A DNA stretch of 28,685 bases from a virus. The position numbers were made by a program, and so were the translations under genes. This document shows positions 6,485 through 14,583 of the stretch, in pieces. The notes below the pieces were generated by a model. That model saw only the letters and a program-made list of their open reading frames with translations, was not told the DNA's origin and made no database searches. The first letter of the stretch is position 1; each line of letters opens with the position of its first letter. The DNA is taken from the IMG/VR virus record IMGVR_UViG_3300008117_000410, positions 1 through 28,685 of that record. One strand, written 5' to 3'.

Positions 6485-9400
6485 TTAATTACCTTCCAAC
6501 TCTGTCTTAAAGAACACATAGAATACTTTTTGAAATTCTGGATTTCTCTTAATGATTTCTAGTGCTTGTTCTGCCAAATAAGCACGTTGCGTTTCAAATC
6601 CTTTAGCACTCAAACTATCATTTGGTTTTTTACCATTAAGTTCAAGGGTGCTATCTCTTAAATACAGGTAGTCTCTTATACCGGCAACTGCCTCAGAGTT
6701 TAAGAATCTTTCATCTTGACTTGCTTCACGCAACTGATTTAAAATTCTATCTTCTTTAGATGCATCATATACAGTTTTCTTACCAATTAAATTAAAACTA
6801 TCTCTTAAGTTAGATAGGACGTTAGCAGTATATTTACTGCTCCAACCCTCTGCTACAGAACGAGTTAGTGCTCTATCTTGAGCAGCAGCAAAACGTATAT
6901 TAGTTGCTCTATCTATAATTTCTTCAGTAGATAGGCGCTCTGTTCTACCTTTTCTTTCTAACCAGTTTCTTAGTTCCATTGAGAACCCACCATTAGGATA
7001 GAAGTACCCAAAGGTATCTTTGTATTTATCTGCTACAGATGGGTCTTTAAGAATCATTTTATATGTAAACAAGTTGGTTGGATTAGAACCACTCCAGGTA
7101 CTGGTAAGGGCGAATACTTGTTCTGGACCATATAGATCTAAGAAGTCTGCATAGGCTTTATTCCTATCACCACCAGCGGCAATTTCAAGTTTCTTAAAAT
7201 CATTCCAAAGAGCAGAAGCAAGTAAAGTATCACCACTCTTATCTTTAACGAGATCTTCTTGTGCGGTGGCAAAAGGACTGGCTAGACCAAATATACCTCT
7301 AAATGCAGAGAATGTTCTTGAGAATCTATTGGTATCCTGTATCAATCTATTTTGATCGGCTGGATCATCAAGATTATATTCTCCACTACTTGCTAAGTAA
7401 TTCATTACTGGAGCAAATGATGCAGCATAACCCTCTTCAAAGTTAAATAATCCACTGCCTACTATTCTTGATATATTAGGAGTAGTTAAAGCCTGTAATG
7501 CTCCAGCACCAGTAGACAGGTTAGGTCTACCGTATGGATAAAATACTTTCTCAGCAAACTCTCTCATAGATGGAGGTAGCATTTGCGTAGGATCTAAACC
7601 AAAACCCTCTAACATATTTAAAGATATGGTAAATCCAGGACCAAAACCAGGAATAATTCCGCTACCTAAAGCAAAGTTAAATGACTGTGGTGTACCCTTA
7701 GAACCAAAAGGTCCACTTACATCAAACTGTCCCTTGGTGAAAAGATTAGTCATAAAGTTCATACCAGTTGACATAAATGGTACATAGAACTGACGTGTTC
7801 CATACTGAGGATCCGTAAAGAAAAATCCTTGGTTTGGATCATAGTAATCTCTAGCATCAGTTAGTTGATATAACGCTGAAGACTCTGGGGATTTAAGCCA
7901 ATCTAGTGCACGAACAACTTTATAAACTTCTCCTGGATTATTAAGCGATAATTTACCCCACTTGGTAATAGTATCTGCCCAGGCTTGACCGAATGGTGCA
8001 ACTAATCTAAGTTGATGCCACAATAGACGCTTCTTAGATGCGTTATAAAATAATTCTTTTACGTGTTGGCTAGCAACTCTACTTGCATACTCGTGAATTT
8101 CTTCTTTAGTCATAGTTCCTGAGCCATCAGCCTTTTTAGCATTAGCCCAAAAGCCGTGAGTCTTTCCTAAAGGTTTTGTTCCGTCAGCACTTAATAGTGG
8201 AGCAAGGGATTTAGGTGCAATCTTGCTGATTTGCTCTAGTGCTGGTGCGTCTGCTGCGTAAATAACATCACGCACAACATCCCAGTACTTCTGGCGCCAC
8301 TCAGGACCCATACTTGTGGTTTTTTCAAACTGAACTGCGTGGTCAAAAAAATTTTCAATCGCTAAATTTATCTTAGATTGTCTGTTCTTTTCTATAATAG
8401 CAACTTCTTTAGGTATTTTCATAGCAACATTGTCCCAATTTGCTACACCTTCAAATACTTTTTTAAGTTGATCTGCAAATTCTTGATTTACATCTTTGAT
8501 TTTCTTGCGACCAGAGGTAACTTCCTTAGCATTCTTCAAAGAATTAAGGGCCTCATCTGTTTCTTTAGGAACTCTCAGGGAATACCCAGGAGTTTCTATG
8601 AATCCATCACCAATTAACTTTCTAATTGAGTCAGCAGATGCTCCATTTTGTCCAGCAACTTGTTCAATACGGGCCTGCAAAGATACTAATTGACCAGAAG
8701 AATTTTTACCTGTGAACAAGAACGCCATAGCGCCTTCAAATGTATCAAAGATATCTCTAGTTTCTTTATTTTCAATGCCGTTTAGGAATCTATCCCAGGC
8801 TGGTCTACCCTCACCAGATAATAAGTAAGCGACTGTGTCAGCCTCTTTTCCTGGAGCAGTTCTAGCAACAGCCTTTCCTAAATTACTAGCGCTAAGTATT
8901 CTGATTTCATTTGCTAATCCAAGATACCAGTTATTATCCTTAGGATAAACTAATTGATATCCACGCATTACAGAAACTTTGTTAACCTCTTGAGCAGCAC
9001 CTTGTGACATATTTGACATAAAGTCTAGATAGTCATTTTTGTTAGCAACGGCTAAAGACTCGTAAGATAATTCATCGGCAGATTTAGCCAACTTCATCTC
9101 TTGACCTAATACATTGTGTCTGTAGTCATCAAATGAGTTAAGAAGTTGTTTCCACTTTGGGCCACTGCTTCGTCCTTGCCACATAGCAATTGCAGCCAAA
9201 GGATTATTGTAGAAAGAAATATGACCATTGAGCATAATACGTATTTGCTCTTCGCCTATGTTTCTGATAACATATGCTGGTCTTGTTAATAAGACTTTCT
9301 TCCAAAAATTATTAGTAAATGTATCAACCGCATTTAGGGCACCACCTGCTAGTTTATTTCTATAAACCGCACCAAGTTTTCCAACCTTAGAAATTTCCCT

Positions 9401-11344
9401 AAGTAGTTCCTCTGGTGGTGGGAAATACAGCATAGAATTTAATCGCTCAGATTCTAGGTGTGGACCATTGAATCTTACCTTTTGCCCATTAACAAAAACA
9501 AAATCTAAATTAGCACCATTTCTGTGCATCTCTGCCCAGTACATAGCCTGTTCGTCAGCATTCTTTTTAAAGAAGGTTGTAAGATCTTTAAGTTTATCTG
9601 CACCAATTCCGGCCTTCTGAAAGGCAGCAGCATTTGCTTTAAATACCTCATCGTAAACTTTAGTTGTTGCTTGGAATGCAGACACACTAGGATCTATGTT
9701 AAAAGCAACTTCATCGACTAACTTTCTTACAGTAGTCTCATCTACTTTTAAGGCTCTAGCAAAGTTAACAACTACATCTACTAATGCATCTTTATCTTCG
9801 TAGTGTACTAATGTGCCACTTCTAGGAATATATGTTGTATAGTTTTTGCTTATACCGTTATATAGTTTTTCAGCATAAGGTAGTTTTTTAATTCCACTAG
9901 CAGCACGTCCAGCAACGAATTGTGCAGGTCTGGCTACAGGTCCCTTGACAATACCACTAAGCGCTCTAGATGTTACTGTCCCGGTTTCTAAAATATTTTG
10001 CGCTACAGTTCCACCAGCAATATATGGTGCTAAAACCTCTAAGACTTCATCTCTACTTTTAGCGCCAGCAAGTGCCTTAGCCTGTTCTATTGTAAATCCA
10101 CCACGACCATTACGTCTACTTAATTGCCAGATGTCAAAGTAGTCATCCATTTCTGCAATCTCATTTAATATTGGTCTAGCAGAAGCACCATTTAAAAACT
10201 TCTCAATTGCATCGTAATCTAACCCTTGCTTAAGGGCTTGAGACTCAGCATCTAATCTGACTTTTTTAGCGACAGCATCATTGTATGTTTTTTGAAATTT
10301 TAATAATTCACTATCTGCAACTGGAACGCCAGCATTGACGGCCCGTTCAACTAGCCCTAGGTCTTCTAATGCTTTAACTGTATCATCGGCACTAGCAGCA
10401 ATTTGAGATTCTAAAACTGTAAGTTTCTTTAAATCTTCAGCAGATGCTCTACCCTTTTGATAGGCTTCAGATTTTAATATAGCATTTTTGGCTTTAACAA
10501 CTTTATTTACTTTAGTTAAAGGATCTGCATAGATCATAAAACCAATTTCACCAATTGCGTTTATAAGTCTAGCGTTACCACTTTCTAGGTTTCCGCCGGT
10601 CATAACATAAGAAATTGGATCAATTGCTGAGTAAGGTCTGTATAAAGGGTTTCCCTCTTTATCTACAACTTGATTACCTTCTCCATCCAATACTGCTATT
10701 TTACCTAATTTTAATTTTTCTTGACGAACCTTAAACCCGACGCCAGATTCCTCGTTAACAAAGAAACCTGATCCTGTGTTTAGTTCTCCAGTGCTAACAA
10801 ATTCTTTAATCATTTGCACAGCGTAGGTTTGATCTATACCTTCCCACACTGCATTTTCTTTTGGCCGAGCAAGTCCACCACTAGCAAGTTGTGCAACAGT
10901 ATTGCTAATAGAGTTAAATAAAGATTCTACTGGGAAAAGAACACCAGCAGTTGCTACTCGGCTAACGCCTTTAATAGATCTCCAGATGTTGTATGGGATT
11001 CCATACATCTTACTTTTGAATGTTTCTTCGGCAGCCTTTTGCTGTTCCTTTAATTGATCTAATTCTCTTTGCGCTTTTGTTTGTTTATCAATTTCAATAA
11101 AGGTATCAACTAATGCGCTTTGACCAATGGACCCGTTTTTATAAAGACTAGAAATAACTCCAGCGGAAGCAGTAGGATTTGAAGAAATACTTTTCCTCAG
11201 GTCAATTCCTTGCTGGCCACCAAGAACTTCTGCTTGTTGTTGGATGTCAATATAATCTAATTGTTGTTTTTCAAAAGTTTTATTTAAAGAACCTTCAACA
11301 ATATAATTACCACTAGCATCCTTTTTAATTTTAGGATAATCCAC
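6485..11344 (-). CDS. Giant virion-associated protein (1619 aa), possible DNA-ejection protein
   Basis: The longest gene of the window. It starts at GTG 11344, whose G is also the last base of the upstream TAG; AGGA lies just upstream. The product is mainly helical with few cysteines. Landmarks: a hydrophobic/amphipathic stretch near 115-155 (IPYNIWRSIKGVSRVATAGV), an aromatic block near 680-710 (VLLTRPAYVIRNIGEEQIRI), and a second near 1090-1130 (LLWHQLRLVAPFGQAWADTI) leading into PFMSTGMNFMTNLFTKGQF and a Gly/Pro-rich part. Giant helical proteins in the structural region of podoviruses often act as internal or ejected proteins. That role is inference. I see no transglycosylase or polymerase motif, which some such proteins carry. 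Confidence 0.6.
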   Translation of the reverse strand: MDYPKIKKDASGNYIVEGSLNKTFEKQQLDYIDIQQQAEVLGGQQGIDLRKSISSNPTASAGVISSLYKNGSIGQSALVDTFIEIDKQTKAQRELDQLKEQQKAAEETFKSKMYGIPYNIWRSIKGVSRVATAGVLFPVESLFNSISNTVAQLASGGLARPKENAVWEGIDQTYAVQMIKEFVSTGELNTGSGFFVNEESGVGFKVRQEKLKLGKIAVLDGEGNQVVDKEGNPLYRPYSAIDPISYVMTGGNLESGNARLINAIGEIGFMIYADPLTKVNKVVKAKNAILKSEAYQKGRASAEDLKKLTVLESQIAASADDTVKALEDLGLVERAVNAGVPVADSELLKFQKTYNDAVAKKVRLDAESQALKQGLDYDAIEKFLNGASARPILNEIAEMDDYFDIWQLSRRNGRGGFTIEQAKALAGAKSRDEVLEVLAPYIAGGTVAQNILETGTVTSRALSGIVKGPVARPAQFVAGRAASGIKKLPYAEKLYNGISKNYTTYIPRSGTLVHYEDKDALVDVVVNFARALKVDETTVRKLVDEVAFNIDPSVSAFQATTKVYDEVFKANAAAFQKAGIGADKLKDLTTFFKKNADEQAMYWAEMHRNGANLDFVFVNGQKVRFNGPHLESERLNSMLYFPPPEELLREISKVGKLGAVYRNKLAGGALNAVDTFTNNFWKKVLLTRPAYVIRNIGEEQIRIMLNGHISFYNNPLAAIAMWQGRSSGPKWKQLLNSFDDYRHNVLGQEMKLAKSADELSYESLAVANKNDYLDFMSNMSQGAAQEVNKVSVMRGYQLVYPKDNNWYLGLANEIRILSASNLGKAVARTAPGKEADTVAYLLSGEGRPAWDRFLNGIENKETRDIFDTFEGAMAFLFTGKNSSGQLVSLQARIEQVAGQNGASADSIRKLIGDGFIETPGYSLRVPKETDEALNSLKNAKEVTSGRKKIKDVNQEFADQLKKVFEGVANWDNVAMKIPKEVAIIEKNRQSKINLAIENFFDHAVQFEKTTSMGPEWRQKYWDVVRDVIYAADAPALEQISKIAPKSLAPLLSADGTKPLGKTHGFWANAKKADGSGTMTKEEIHEYASRVASQHVKELFYNASKKRLLWHQLRLVAPFGQAWADTITKWGKLSLNNPGEVYKVVRALDWLKSPESSALYQLTDARDYYDPNQGFFFTDPQYGTRQFYVPFMSTGMNFMTNLFTKGQFDVSGPFGSKGTPQSFNFALGSGIIPGFGPGFTISLNMLEGFGLDPTQMLPPSMREFAEKVFYPYGRPNLSTGAGALQALTTPNISRIVGSGLFNFEEGYAASFAPVMNYLASSGEYNLDDPADQNRLIQDTNRFSRTFSAFRGIFGLASPFATAQEDLVKDKSGDTLLASALWNDFKKLEIAAGGDRNKAYADFLDLYGPEQVFALTSTWSGSNPTNLFTYKMILKDPSVADKYKDTFGYFYPNGGFSMELRNWLERKGRTERLSTEEIIDRATNIRFAAAQDRALTRSVAEGWSSKYTANVLSNLRDSFNLIGKKTVYDASKEDRILNQLREASQDERFLNSEAVAGIRDYLYLRDSTLELNGKKPNDSLSAKGFETQRAYLAEQALEIIKRNPEFQKVFYVFFKTELEGN

Positions 11345-11796
11345 TAGATCCTGCCTTCAGCGCTCAAATACTCCAACATACGCCGAACATCTTCATTACT
11401 TGGATCTTGAAGATATAATGCTTGAATTAATTTTGCTGAGTCATCATTTTGAACTTGAGGAACTGCTGCTGGCAATGCCAGGGCTTCAGATCCTGCACCA
11501 GGTCCCATATCTATACCAGTTGTAATTGGCACATCTGGTCTTTGTGTTGGTGCATCAATTGGTGTAACTTGTGGAAGTTGCGGTGCGGCAGCCATAGGTT
11601 GTGCAGCGGCAACAGGATTACCAGCCATAGGTGCTGCAGTCTGTTGTTGCATCTGTGCTTGACCTTGTCCATAGGCTAAACCTGACATATAACGTGCTGG
11701 CTGTGTTCCAGACTGTCCTGCTCCACCAGTTGCTGATACATTTGCAGGATTGTTCTGTGGTGCAGTTGGACGGTAACCGCCTCTGTTCTCTGCCAT
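11344..11796 (-). CDS. Pro/Gln/Ala-rich protein, unknown
   Basis: A 150-residue protein with a strong AGGAGG five bases before ATG 11796. About 115 residues are low-complexity and probably disordered (PQNNPANVSATGGAGQSGTQ, then QAQMQQQTAAPMAG and similar). They are followed by a short helical tail with KLIQALYLQDPSNEDVRRML, which could bind a partner. It sits between the Ntn hydrolase and the giant virion protein and its stop overlaps the giant gene's start. A disordered adaptor or protease substrate is conceivable but unsupported. Confidence 0.55.
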   Translation of the reverse strand: MAENRGGYRPTAPQNNPANVSATGGAGQSGTQPARYMSGLAYGQGQAQMQQQTAAPMAGNPVAAAQPMAAAPQLPQVTPIDAPTQRPDVPITTGIDMGPGAGSEALALPAAVPQVQNDDSAKLIQALYLQDPSNEDVRRMLEYLSAEGRI

Positions 11797-11804
11797 AGTT
11801 CCTC

Positions 11805-12347
11805 CTACTTAATTTTTCTAGGTTGTTCTTTTGATATGTATGGGCCTGCTGTAAACGCTGTAAGTTTAGATGCAATCTCCATTGCTTGGTATGCATCTGC
11901 TCCAGCGTATAAAGCGCCTAGTGCGTAATTTGCACCTGAGCCTGCAGCATATACTCCATCTGCAGATTTGCTTATTGACAACTCTTGGTCAACATCAAAT
12001 ATTTCTCCACCTACAGCCATTATAAACTGGAAGCGAGATTCTTTTGTATCTTCATCAAAGTTATAACCATTCTCTATCATACACTTACGTAGAGAAGGCA
12101 TAGCCTTTACAATCATAAAATGATATAAATCTTCTTTGTCTTGCTTGGTAGGAGTTGGTGGCTCCCAAATGTGTTGCGCTATATCACAGGCTAATGTTTC
12201 TCCAGATCCTGCAATTAAAAACATACCACTCTCTGAAATCTTTTTAACCTCAGGGTGAGAATATATTCTACCATCAGCATCAGTAGTCTGGCTATCAGCA
12301 ACTATAAAACAGCGGTCTTTGTGTTCTAATCCAATAATTGTTGTCAT
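11805..12347 (-). CDS. Proteasome/HslV-like Ntn hydrolase; prohead protease candidate
   Basis: A 180-residue protein from ATG 12347 (TAGGGG upstream). After removal of Met it begins with Thr-Thr-Ile, as HslV does. Counting the first Thr as 1, D17 lies in FIVADSQTT, matching the catalytic Asp of proteasome beta subunits (xxAADSRxT). A lysine pair follows in HPEVKKI where Lys33 is expected. FLIAGSGETLACDIAQ matches the beta-subunit xMAGxxADC region, and YAAGSGANYALGALYAG matches the conserved GSGxxYAxG segment. The size equals HslV. Such enzymes are N-terminal-nucleophile peptidases. Its place directly after the portal gene, where prohead proteases often lie, suggests capsid maturation. No ATPase partner (HslU/Mpa-like) is seen. 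Host-protein degradation or a non-proteolytic Ntn amidase are alternatives. Confidence 0.78.
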   Translation of the reverse strand: MTTIIGLEHKDRCFIVADSQTTDADGRIYSHPEVKKISESGMFLIAGSGETLACDIAQHIWEPPTPTKQDKEDLYHFMIVKAMPSLRKCMIENGYNFDEDTKESRFQFIMAVGGEIFDVDQELSISKSADGVYAAGSGANYALGALYAGADAYQAMEIASKLTAFTAGPYISKEQPRKIK

Positions 12348-12361
12348 TGTCCCCTACTTAA

Positions 12362-14149
12362 TTATCGTCGTCGAATAGTTCTTACGCTTGCGTTTGCTTC
12401 TCCACCTGATGTTAGGCTAGATAAAAGACTTTGAATATCTGGTGCAACCTCTGCTGGTGGTAACTCTGCCATACCTTGTTCTGGTGTAGGACCTCCTACT
12501 GGGGCAGCAGCGGGAGCAGGGGACGTTTGCTCAACCTGAGATTGTGCGCCAGCAGGAGGAACTTGTTGCGCTTGAGGCGCGAATATTTCTTCAATTGCAT
12601 CCTCTATTGCTTGTCCCTTTTGTCGTGACTTAATAACGTCAGCGATTTTCTTAACAATATCTGAAGGATCTTGTCCAGCAGCAGCCATCTGCGGAATTGC
12701 TTGTGTGTAAGCCTGAAGTGAACCGATAAGAGCATTACGCATATCTTCAACTTCAATTTTCTCTTGCTCTTGTGTGACATTAACATTGAATGGTAACTCC
12801 CTCATTGCCATATCCTTGGAGATTAACTTGCCTCCAAGAGCCTGTAGCATAAAGATAAGACCTTGTGCTGGATTAAGACCAGCAAGCATACCATAACGAA
12901 CATCAGCAGAATAATCTTTCTTGATGTCTTTGCTTGGTTTATACTCTAATGCATATGGAGAACCAGCATCTACGCCGCGAATTGTTTTAATTTCATCAAA
13001 AAACATCTCATCAACTTCAAAGCAAAGGCTAATAACATCACGAAGTGCTGTAGCAAAGATTGCTTGCGCTGATTTAACTTGGGTATCAAAAGCACCCATA
13101 AGAGCCTGCACGCCTTGACCAGTAACAATGGAAGCGTCGATGTTACCAGTACGTCCCTCTGGATAACGAGCACCGACGCGTAACTCTTGATTTAATAATT
13201 GTTGTTCAGTAAATGCACCTTGTGGCAAAGTAAGTTCTACACGACGAACACCTGCTGGATTAGATGTACGGATAACCGCATCTCCACCAAGTTGCAACTC
13301 TTGTACATCTTGAGGAAGTACAATAGGAGCCTGTACAGATTTCTCTGCAGCCTCCATAGCCAACATAGCAAATCGGTTACGAAGTAATTGAATTCCTAAT
13401 ACATCATCAAATTGTCCACGCATCTCACCGTCAACAGATGGGCGTTTTGCTACAACAACCATCATCTTACCAAGAGGATTCTTGGCTTGAGACAAAACTA
13501 AATTTTGTCTAGATGGTATGTATACAACAGATTGGTCTTTGTCATAGTAGCGGATAATTTCAACTAAGTTATTGATATCTTGTTTGAATCCAGATGGGCC
13601 AAGTAATTGGCTTTCGTACTCTGGGAACTGTGCTACTAACTCACCAAGTGTAAGTGTGTATCGCTTTGCAAATGCAATGCATCGTCCATAGCGATCAAAT
13701 TCAGGATAAGCCATCCTTGGGTTTTCTAGGCGGATGCGAGGCAGTTTTGCTTCCTGATCCAATTCAATTACGAATGGCAGGAATCCATATGTTATATAGT
13801 GGTCCGCCCCCGTGTACATAGAAACTTGTAAGTCGGAATGATTAAAATAATTAGAAGCAATGCGAGTACGATTGTCAGCAAACCTACGAGCACGATCATT
13901 GATCTGATTAGCGGACGAGCAGTTAACCGCTGGAAGTGGCGCCATAACCTCAGAAAGATCCCTGGCAACGATATCAATAAAATTTGCCACGACATTTGTA
14001 TCTACACCCTCTGGAAAAAAGTCAGGATAAACTTCAGAGATTTTACCTTGACGCACAGCAAGGACATCGCCTGCTCGAGCATCACGCTCAGAAGCACGGT
14101 ACTTGAGTGACTCAACCCGTGATGCAATTTGGTCTATTGATAAAGCCAT
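12362..14149 (-). CDS. Portal protein
   Basis: A 595-residue protein in the gene position expected for the portal (two genes after the large terminase). It forms the ring at one vertex through which DNA is packaged and to which the tail attaches. Seen in the sequence: an N-terminal helical region, a beta-rich wing (KLPRIRLENPRMAYPEFDRY), a central stem/crown stretch (FAMLAMEAAEKSVQAPIVLP, then YPEGRTGNIDASIVTGQGVQ), and a Pro/Gln/Ala-rich disordered C-terminal tail from about residue 515 ending in RTIRRR. The size fits portals of podovirus-like phages. AGGA lies five bases before ATG 14149. The call rests on context plus the GRTGNIDASIVTGQGVQALM segment, which I associate with such portals. 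Confidence 0.82.
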   Translation of the reverse strand: MALSIDQIASRVESLKYRASERDARAGDVLAVRQGKISEVYPDFFPEGVDTNVVANFIDIVARDLSEVMAPLPAVNCSSANQINDRARRFADNRTRIASNYFNHSDLQVSMYTGADHYITYGFLPFVIELDQEAKLPRIRLENPRMAYPEFDRYGRCIAFAKRYTLTLGELVAQFPEYESQLLGPSGFKQDINNLVEIIRYYDKDQSVVYIPSRQNLVLSQAKNPLGKMMVVVAKRPSVDGEMRGQFDDVLGIQLLRNRFAMLAMEAAEKSVQAPIVLPQDVQELQLGGDAVIRTSNPAGVRRVELTLPQGAFTEQQLLNQELRVGARYPEGRTGNIDASIVTGQGVQALMGAFDTQVKSAQAIFATALRDVISLCFEVDEMFFDEIKTIRGVDAGSPYALEYKPSKDIKKDYSADVRYGMLAGLNPAQGLIFMLQALGGKLISKDMAMRELPFNVNVTQEQEKIEVEDMRNALIGSLQAYTQAIPQMAAAGQDPSDIVKKIADVIKSRQKGQAIEDAIEEIFAPQAQQVPPAGAQSQVEQTSPAPAAAPVGGPTPEQGMAELPPAEVAPDIQSLLSSLTSGGEANASVRTIRRR

Positions 14150-14178
14150 TTATATCCTAACGATTAAAGGAAAGTTAT

Positions 14179-14574
14179 TTATTTAGAACGTTTTAAGTTA
14201 CTATTAATTTTAATAACTTTTGGATCACCTGTTTTACCAGATAATATTTTATTAAAATTATTTTGTTCAATCATCTTAATAGCAGATTTGGCTTGTGAAC
14301 CAGATTTTAATCCAGCGGCAGTTTTGCTTCTAAATTCATTCACTTCTTTAACAAATTGTTTTTTAGGTTTACCTAATGCTGCTGCTTCTTTTTCTGCATA
14401 GTATACTTTTTTAACTGAATTTTTTGCAATGTCTTTAGTTTGATTGCTAATATTACGATATACTGGGTTTACCTGCTTTGCTCCAGCGCCGACAATTCCA
14501 CCTGCTGCTCTTGTTGCAAGTTTCTTTGCTACTGCTCTAGCAGCAATACCTGCTGCAATCATTGGAAGTGCCAT
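14179..14574 (-). CDS. Small basic protein between terminase and portal
   Basis: A 131-residue lysine/alanine-rich protein with AGGA before ATG 14574. It starts with an alanine/glycine-rich hydrophobic helix (ALPMIAAGIAARAVAKKLAT, then RAAGGIVGAG), which could be a membrane-active or packing helix. It continues as a basic helical domain (KDIAKNSVKKVYYAEKEAAA). No catalytic motif or cysteine is present. Its position, between large terminase and portal, and its composition fit a minor virion protein, perhaps an internal or ejected one. I do not recognise the family. Confidence 0.55.
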   Translation of the reverse strand: MALPMIAAGIAARAVAKKLATRAAGGIVGAGAKQVNPVYRNISNQTKDIAKNSVKKVYYAEKEAAALGKPKKQFVKEVNEFRSKTAAGLKSGSQAKSAIKMIEQNNFNKILSGKTGDPKVIKINSNLKRSK

Positions 14575-14583
14575 AGTGTTTTC

